In this document: one piece after another, positions 24,951 through 28,601 of the stretch
Layout of the letters: each line of letters begins with the position of its first letter
How positions within the stretch are numbered: position 1 is the first letter of the stretch
Source: CAYQAE01 sp964415445 [NCBI: uncultured archaeon]
Lineage (GTDB): Archaea; CAYQAE01
DNA: 28,601 bases
Direction: 5' to 3'
Assembly (NCBI GenBank): GCA_964415445.1
Contig: CAYQAE010000001.1
Coordinates: forward strand, 41,488-70,088
Notes under the pieces: generated by a model
What the model saw: only the letters and a program-made list of their open reading frames with translations
Databases searched by the model: none
What the model was told of the DNA's origin: nothing
Made by a program: the position numbers and the translations under genes

Positions 24951-25594
24951 TTTTTTGAAAATAGCTTTTTTGTTCTTTTTTTGATACTCTCAGATAGCAT
25001 TGACGTTAATTTACCTTTTCCAAAAACTTTGACTTCTTTTGTTAGTATATTGGATATAACTTCATCTTCACTCTCACCATCGCATTCTATGTAGCATCTT
25101 CCTATATTTTGGGCAAGATGTGCATCACTCCCAGCTGTTGTGCTAAAATGATAATCTTTTGCAATTTTTTTTGCTTTTGAATTGCCTATTACAGTATGTC
25201 CATTAATAGTTTCTAGTCCATCTATTTTTGAATTTATTACTTTATCTCCTACCCCATCCCTAAATTTATCAAAAGGATGCGCTGCTATGGCTATACCCCC
25301 CTCATGATGAATTTTCTCAATAGTTTCAGAAAAAGATAATTTCTTTGGAATTACATTTTCAATCCCATAAGCTAAAATATGGCCATCTTTAGAGCTAATT
25401 TCTTGTCCACGTATTATAGTTATATCTTTATATCTCCTCGATTGCTCTTTTAATTTATTTAAAGCCGCAACACTATCATGATCTGTTATTGCAAATCCAG
25501 AAAATCCTTTCTTTTTTGCTAACTTAAAAAACGTTTTAGGTTTATCAAATCCATCTTTTGAATAACATGAATGGAGATGAAGGTCATATTTCAT
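24947..25594 (-). CDS. PHP-domain metal-dependent phosphoesterase
   Basis: This 215-residue PHP protein has all the metal-ligand motifs in order: HLHSCYS (5-11), FAITDHDS (about 34-41), RGQEISS (about 62-68), IAAHPFDKF (about 97-105) and TAGSDAHLA (about 153-161). Stand-alone PHP proteins of this size hydrolyse phosphoesters such as nucleoside bisphosphates, short oligonucleotides or histidinol phosphate. Nothing here indicates which; there is no his gene nearby and no polymerase domain. The charged C-terminal tail (SIKKRTKKLFSKN) may bind nucleic acid. It starts at ATG 25594, divergent from metG with 65 nt between them. Confidence 0.88.
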   Translation of the reverse strand: MKYDLHLHSCYSKDGFDKPKTFFKLAKKKGFSGFAITDHDSVAALNKLKEQSRRYKDITIIRGQEISSKDGHILAYGIENVIPKKLSFSETIEKIHHEGGIAIAAHPFDKFRDGVGDKVINSKIDGLETINGHTVIGNSKAKKIAKDYHFSTTAGSDAHLAQNIGRCYIECDGESEDEVISNILTKEVKVFGKGKLTSMLSESIKKRTKKLFSKN

Positions 25595-25659
25595 ATTATT
25601 TTCACTATTATTTTATCTTTTTCAAATGATTTATTAATTTTTGAATGTGAGGTTTTTTT

Positions 25660-27690
25660 ATGAACATGTCAGAAAAATTTTTATTGGATAAAACTCATTT
25701 TCCTCTCAATAGAGACGTTTTGGTAACTTGTGCTCTACCTTATTCTAATGGTCCTTTTCATATAGCACATTTGAGAACTTATATTCCTGGTGATACTTTT
25801 GCGAGATTTTTGAAAAAAATTGGACAAGATACAATATTTGTATGTGGCAGTGATGAACACGGAACTCCTATACTTCTAAATGCAGAAAAAAAAGGGATAG
25901 AACCAGGGCAGCTAAGTAGAAAATATCATGAAAAATTCAAAAAAGTACTATATAGGCTTTCTGTTAATTTTGATTATTATGGCCAAACTGATTCAAAGAC
26001 AAATCACAAACAAGCACAATCTATGGTACAAGCTATGATAGATAATGGTTATGTTTATACTAAAAAATTATCACAGTTTTATTGCACAAACTGCAAAAAA
26101 TATTTACCTGATAGATTTTTACGAGGAGTTTGTGCTTTTTGTGGAGCCCAAGCTCGGGGTGATGAATGTGATGTAGGGTGCGGAAAGCATCTATCTCCAG
26201 ATGATATCCTAGATCCTAAATGTGAAATATGTGGAGATACTCCCAAACTTAAAACTACAGAACATTATTTTTTCAAATTAAGTCAATTCTCTGATTTTCT
26301 AAAAAAATATATCCCAAATACTAAAAGCACAAAAAATGCAAAAAATTATGCTCTTAATTGGATAAAAGATGGATTAAATGATTGGTGTATATCTAGAAAT
26401 TTAAAATGGGGAGTTAAATTTCCAAATAGTGAAAATCTAATTATGTATGTTTGGGTTGACGCACCTAATGGTTATATTTCATTTACTAAAGAATTGACAG
26501 ATCAATGGGAATATTATTGGAAAAAAGATGGAGGTATAATTCATTTTATAGGTCCAGATATAATCTATCACCATTGTATATTTTGGCCCGCAATGCTAAA
26601 AGCTGCAAATTATAACCTACCTTATGCGGTTGTGGCAAGTGGGTCAGTAAAAATCGAGGGAAAACCATTTTCAAAAACTCGTGGATATGCGGTATGGTTA
26701 GAAGAAGATTATTTGGATAAAGGTTTTGATCCGGATGTCCTAAGATACTATATTACTTCATTTACAGGTCAGACCAAAGATTTAGATTTTTCATGGAAAA
26801 TTTATCAAGAGAAATTAAACAATGAATTAGTAGCAATATTAGGTAATTTTGTGTATCGATCTTTGCATTTTACAAATAAACATTTTGGTGAGATTCCAAA
26901 TTTTAAATATGATAAAAAGATAAAAGAAAAAATAATAGAGACTGTAGGGACATATTGGAATTTTTTTGATAGATATGAATTTAAAGGTGCAATTGATTCT
27001 GTATTAACATTAGCAAAGTTTTCAAATGAATATTTTCAAAGAAATAAGCCATGGAAATTAATTAAAGAAGATAAAGAAAAATGTAAGGACGTATTAGGAA
27101 ATTCATTATGGCTTACAAAAGCTTTAGCAATTTTAATTGAGCCCTTTATGCCAAAAAAAGCTCAAAATATTTGGGAGAGTTTATCTCAAAAAGATGATAT
27201 TTCAAATGTGAAGATAGACCAGGTTTTGAATTTAGAGGAAGGATCAAAGCTTAAAAAACCTAAATTATTATTTAAAAAAATTGAAGATAAAGTAATTGAT
27301 AAAATTGAGGATGAATTTTTCAAAAGAATTCAAAAAGTAGATCAAAAACCACAAAAAGAGGAGATTGAGATGATTGATTTTTCTGATTTTCAAAAAATAA
27401 ATTTATTAGTTGGTGAAATTAAAAAAGTAGAAAATGTAAAAGGTGCAGATAAACTTCTAAAGATAAATATAGATTTAGGAGATAGAGAAAAACAGGTAGT
27501 TGCAGGTCTAGCTCAGCATTATAGTCAAGATGATTTAATTGGCAAAAAAGTAGTTTTGCTAGATAATCTAAAACCTGCAAAACTAAAAGGAGTTGAATCT
27601 CAAGGTATGCTACTTGCAGCAGAAGATAAAACTAAAGTTTCTCTACTTACAGTAGATTTAGATGTAGCGAATGGATCAAAAGTGCTATAA
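25660..27690 (+). CDS. metG: Methionyl-tRNA synthetase with fused tRNA-binding domain
   Basis: This charges both initiator and elongator tRNA-Met. Of 676 residues, LVTCALPYSNGPFHIAH gives the HIGH variant HIAH (34-37), FVCGSDEHGTP follows, and a double zinc-knuckle insert (CTNC, CAFC, CDVGC, CEIC) spans about 143-205. The KMSKS-like loop is KPFSKTRGYAVW near 337-348, and the helical anticodon domain carries NFVYRSLHF and RNKPW. The last 105 residues (DFSDFQKINLLVGEIKKV on) form an EMAP-II/Trbp111-type OB-fold tRNA-binding domain, which in some archaea is a separate protein. The start is ATG 25660 with TGAGGT upstream; ATG 25666 is possible. nob1 follows after 58 nt. Confidence 0.95.
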   Translation: MNMSEKFLLDKTHFPLNRDVLVTCALPYSNGPFHIAHLRTYIPGDTFARFLKKIGQDTIFVCGSDEHGTPILLNAEKKGIEPGQLSRKYHEKFKKVLYRLSVNFDYYGQTDSKTNHKQAQSMVQAMIDNGYVYTKKLSQFYCTNCKKYLPDRFLRGVCAFCGAQARGDECDVGCGKHLSPDDILDPKCEICGDTPKLKTTEHYFFKLSQFSDFLKKYIPNTKSTKNAKNYALNWIKDGLNDWCISRNLKWGVKFPNSENLIMYVWVDAPNGYISFTKELTDQWEYYWKKDGGIIHFIGPDIIYHHCIFWPAMLKAANYNLPYAVVASGSVKIEGKPFSKTRGYAVWLEEDYLDKGFDPDVLRYYITSFTGQTKDLDFSWKIYQEKLNNELVAILGNFVYRSLHFTNKHFGEIPNFKYDKKIKEKIIETVGTYWNFFDRYEFKGAIDSVLTLAKFSNEYFQRNKPWKLIKEDKEKCKDVLGNSLWLTKALAILIEPFMPKKAQNIWESLSQKDDISNVKIDQVLNLEEGSKLKKPKLLFKKIEDKVIDKIEDEFFKRIQKVDQKPQKEEIEMIDFSDFQKINLLVGEIKKVENVKGADKLLKINIDLGDREKQVVAGLAQHYSQDDLIGKKVVLLDNLKPAKLKGVESQGMLLAAEDKTKVSLLTVDLDVANGSKVL

Positions 27691-27748
27691 ATAAGAAATC
27701 TTTTTTATATATTAACTCTAAAGAACTTAAAATTAAGTTTGTGATTGA

Positions 27749-28228
27749 ATGTATATAATAGATACTTCTGTAATTATATGTGGAGCGTTTTCATATATTG
27801 AAGGAGAAAAAATTACCATAAAAGAGGTCATTGATGAATCTAAAGATTATAAAAGCAAAGCTGTGATAGATACCGCACTTATGCAAAATGATATTATTTT
27901 AAAGACGCCTACTCAAAGTTCAATTAATAAAATTAAAACAAAATTAAAAGAAATCTCTTGTAATATTTCAGATACTGATACAAAACTATTGGCCTTAACT
28001 TTAGATCATAAAAATAAAGCAATTTTGTTAACTGATGATTATTCTATTCAAAATGTTGCCAAATTCCTTAATCTTAAGTTTTCTTCTGTTCGAGAAGAAG
28101 GTATAAAAGATATAATAAAATGGAAGTTTGAATGCATAGGTTGTAGGAAAGTTTATGAAAAAAACTATAATAATTGTCTAGATTGTGGATCTAAACTAAG
28201 AAGAATTACAATAAAAAATAGTAAATAG
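27749..28228 (+). CDS. nob1: Nob1 rRNA maturation endonuclease
   Basis: Nob1 cleaves the precursor of 16S rRNA to make its 3' end. The 159-residue protein has an N-terminal PIN domain with acidic active-site residues in YIIDTSVII (Asp5), KEVIDE, SDTDTKLLALTLD and LLTDDYSIQNVA (the last a hallmark of Nob1), and a C-terminal zinc ribbon (CIGC and CLDCG, about 129-152). Length and order match archaeal Nob1. It follows metG by 58 nt. Its stop codon is only 9 nt before tRNA-Leu, so one transcript may carry both. Confidence 0.92.
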   Translation: MYIIDTSVIICGAFSYIEGEKITIKEVIDESKDYKSKAVIDTALMQNDIILKTPTQSSINKIKTKLKEISCNISDTDTKLLALTLDHKNKAILLTDDYSIQNVAKFLNLKFSSVREEGIKDIIKWKFECIGCRKVYEKNYNNCLDCGSKLRRITIKNSK

Positions 28229-28237
28229 AAACTTATT

Positions 28238-28336
28238 GCAGGGGTAGCCAAGCATGGCCAAAGGCGGCAGTTTTTATAGCCGATACTCAAGATCTGTTCC
28301 ATTAGTGGTTCGGGGGTTCAAATCCCTCCCCCTGCA
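28238..28336 (+). tRNA. tRNA-Leu(CAA) with 14-nt non-canonical intron
   Basis: The acceptor stem is GCAGGGG with CCCCTGC (28329-28335) and the discriminator is A at 28336; CCA is not encoded. The D-arm is leucine-type (GCCAAGCATGGCCAAAGGC), there is a long variable arm, and the T-arm has loop TTCAAAT. As written, the anticodon stem cannot form. Removing TTTTTATAGCCGAT (28271-28284) gives GCAGA-CTCAAGA-TCTGT, a proper stem and loop with anticodon CAA (28288-28290). The insert thus lies between tRNA positions 30 and 31. A bulge-helix-bulge supports this: CGGC (28265-28268) pairs with GCCG (28279-28282), with 3-nt bulges AGT and ATA, each cut after its second base. Confidence 0.92.
28271..28284 (+). 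other. tRNA-Leu intron at position 30/31
   Basis: This is a 14-nt intron, TTTTTATAGCCGAT. Together with flanking exon bases it forms a relaxed bulge-helix-bulge: a 4-bp central helix closed by a 7-nt loop TTTTATA, with no inner helix. It would be removed by the archaeal splicing endonuclease and ligase. Both boundaries are fixed uniquely, because shifting the cut by one base breaks the anticodon stem. Confidence 0.85.
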
Positions 28337-28353
28337 TATTGAAAGATTTCTAG

Positions 28354-28389
28354 AACATTAATTATTTTTTTTCCAAAAAAATTAATGTT
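28354..28389 (+). terminator. AT-rich hairpin after tRNA-Leu
   Basis: AACATTAATT and AATTAATGTT form a 10-bp stem, continued by a T8 run facing an A-run around CC. The T8 run, about 30 nt after the tRNA, would end transcription in archaea. The role of the symmetry is uncertain. Confidence 0.45.
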
Positions 28390-28422
28390 TATAACTTTTG
28401 ATAAAAAATGTAAGATATTAAC

Positions 28423-28439
28423 AGGACAATTGTTGTCCT
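28423..28439. promoter_or_regulatory. Inverted repeat, operator candidate
   Basis: AGGACAA-TTG-TTGTCCT is a perfect 7+3+7 inverted repeat in an AT-rich gap of about 215 nt between tRNA-Leu and the possible gene at the right edge. Its GC-containing arms stand out from the surroundings. It lies roughly 110 nt before that start, so it could be a distal operator or a small RNA hairpin. Confidence 0.3.
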
Positions 28440-28551
28440 TAATTGATAAATTTTCAGTTTTGTTGAGTATTTTTAATATTCTCTATTTTTCTACTTTTAT
28501 ATCCACAAAATAGTTATATGATAATTATAATCAAAAATGTAGAGAAAAAAA

Positions 28552-28601
28552 ATGAAAATAACTATAGAGATTAAGAAATCAAAAAACACTGTTAATAAGT
28601 T
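28552..28601 (+). CDS. Possible gene start, cut by window end
   Basis: An ATG at 28552 opens a frame (MKITIEIKKSKNTV) that runs off the window after 16 codons. A TATA-like AGTTATATGATAATTA lies about 35 nt upstream, giving a predicted short leader; the ribosome binding site is weak (GAG). Too little is seen to assign a family. Confidence 0.4.
   Translation, partial: MKITIEIKKSKNTVNK

Overview
The window is AT-rich archaeal chromosome, probably from a euryarchaeote-like lineage. The evidence is a single-fold archaeal histone, archaeal-type ValRS and MetRS, a Nob1 endonuclease, an archaeal ThiI, an ACT regulator of homoserine dehydrogenase, a KaiC-like ATPase, GGTGA-type ribosome binding sites, frequent TTG starts, and a tRNA intron with a bulge-helix-bulge splice site. 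Biosynthetic genes (leuD, hom) and full-length enzymes argue against a reduced DPANN genome. I cannot name the genus.

Layout. 1-4523: an acidic beta-domain protein of unknown function, a ThiI-like protein with an altered PP-loop, and a zinc-ribbon membrane protein. 4589-7990: a purine salvage pair (phosphoribosyltransferase and methylthioadenosine phosphorylase), a KaiC-like ATPase and a GT-C membrane glycosyltransferase. 7993-10006: a minus-strand leuD-ACT-hom operon behind one clear promoter. 10016-12720: an accessory island with a candidate structured RNA, a two-repeat type I-like CRISPR remnant, a toxin-antitoxin-like operon whose second gene is cut off at a CRISPR repeat, and the C-terminal piece of a cas3 gene. 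12760-15758: valS, tRNA-Glu(CTC) and a convergent histone gene. 16120-19937: a DedA-like membrane protein, a winged-helix protein, a ParA/MinD-like ATPase and an MFS transporter fused to a C-terminal helix-turn-helix. 19971-21704: two zinc-ribbon membrane proteins. 21827-24371: tandem DRE-TIM synthases resembling Re-citrate synthase, the first lacking catalytic residues. 24408-28601: a lipoprotein, a PHP phosphoesterase, metG, nob1, a tRNA-Leu(CAA) interrupted by a 14-nt intron, and the start of a further possible gene.

How it fits together. Most of the window is housekeeping: translation (valS, metG, tRNAs, thiI-like, nob1), amino acid synthesis (leuD, hom and regulator, DRE-TIM pair) and purine salvage. 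Packing is tight. Three convergent pairs share bases in their stop codons and a fourth abuts exactly. Both tRNAs start about 10 nt after a stop codon.

The most unusual region is the 2.7-kb island between leuD and valS. It looks like a collapsed CRISPR-Cas locus joined, exactly at a repeat boundary, to a broken nucleotidyltransferase toxin gene. The best candidates for unrecorded biology are that junction, the tRNA-Leu mini-intron, the catalytic/pseudo-catalytic synthase pair, the ThiI with SGDVNS in place of SGGxDS, and a two-hairpin RNA candidate near 10217-10296.
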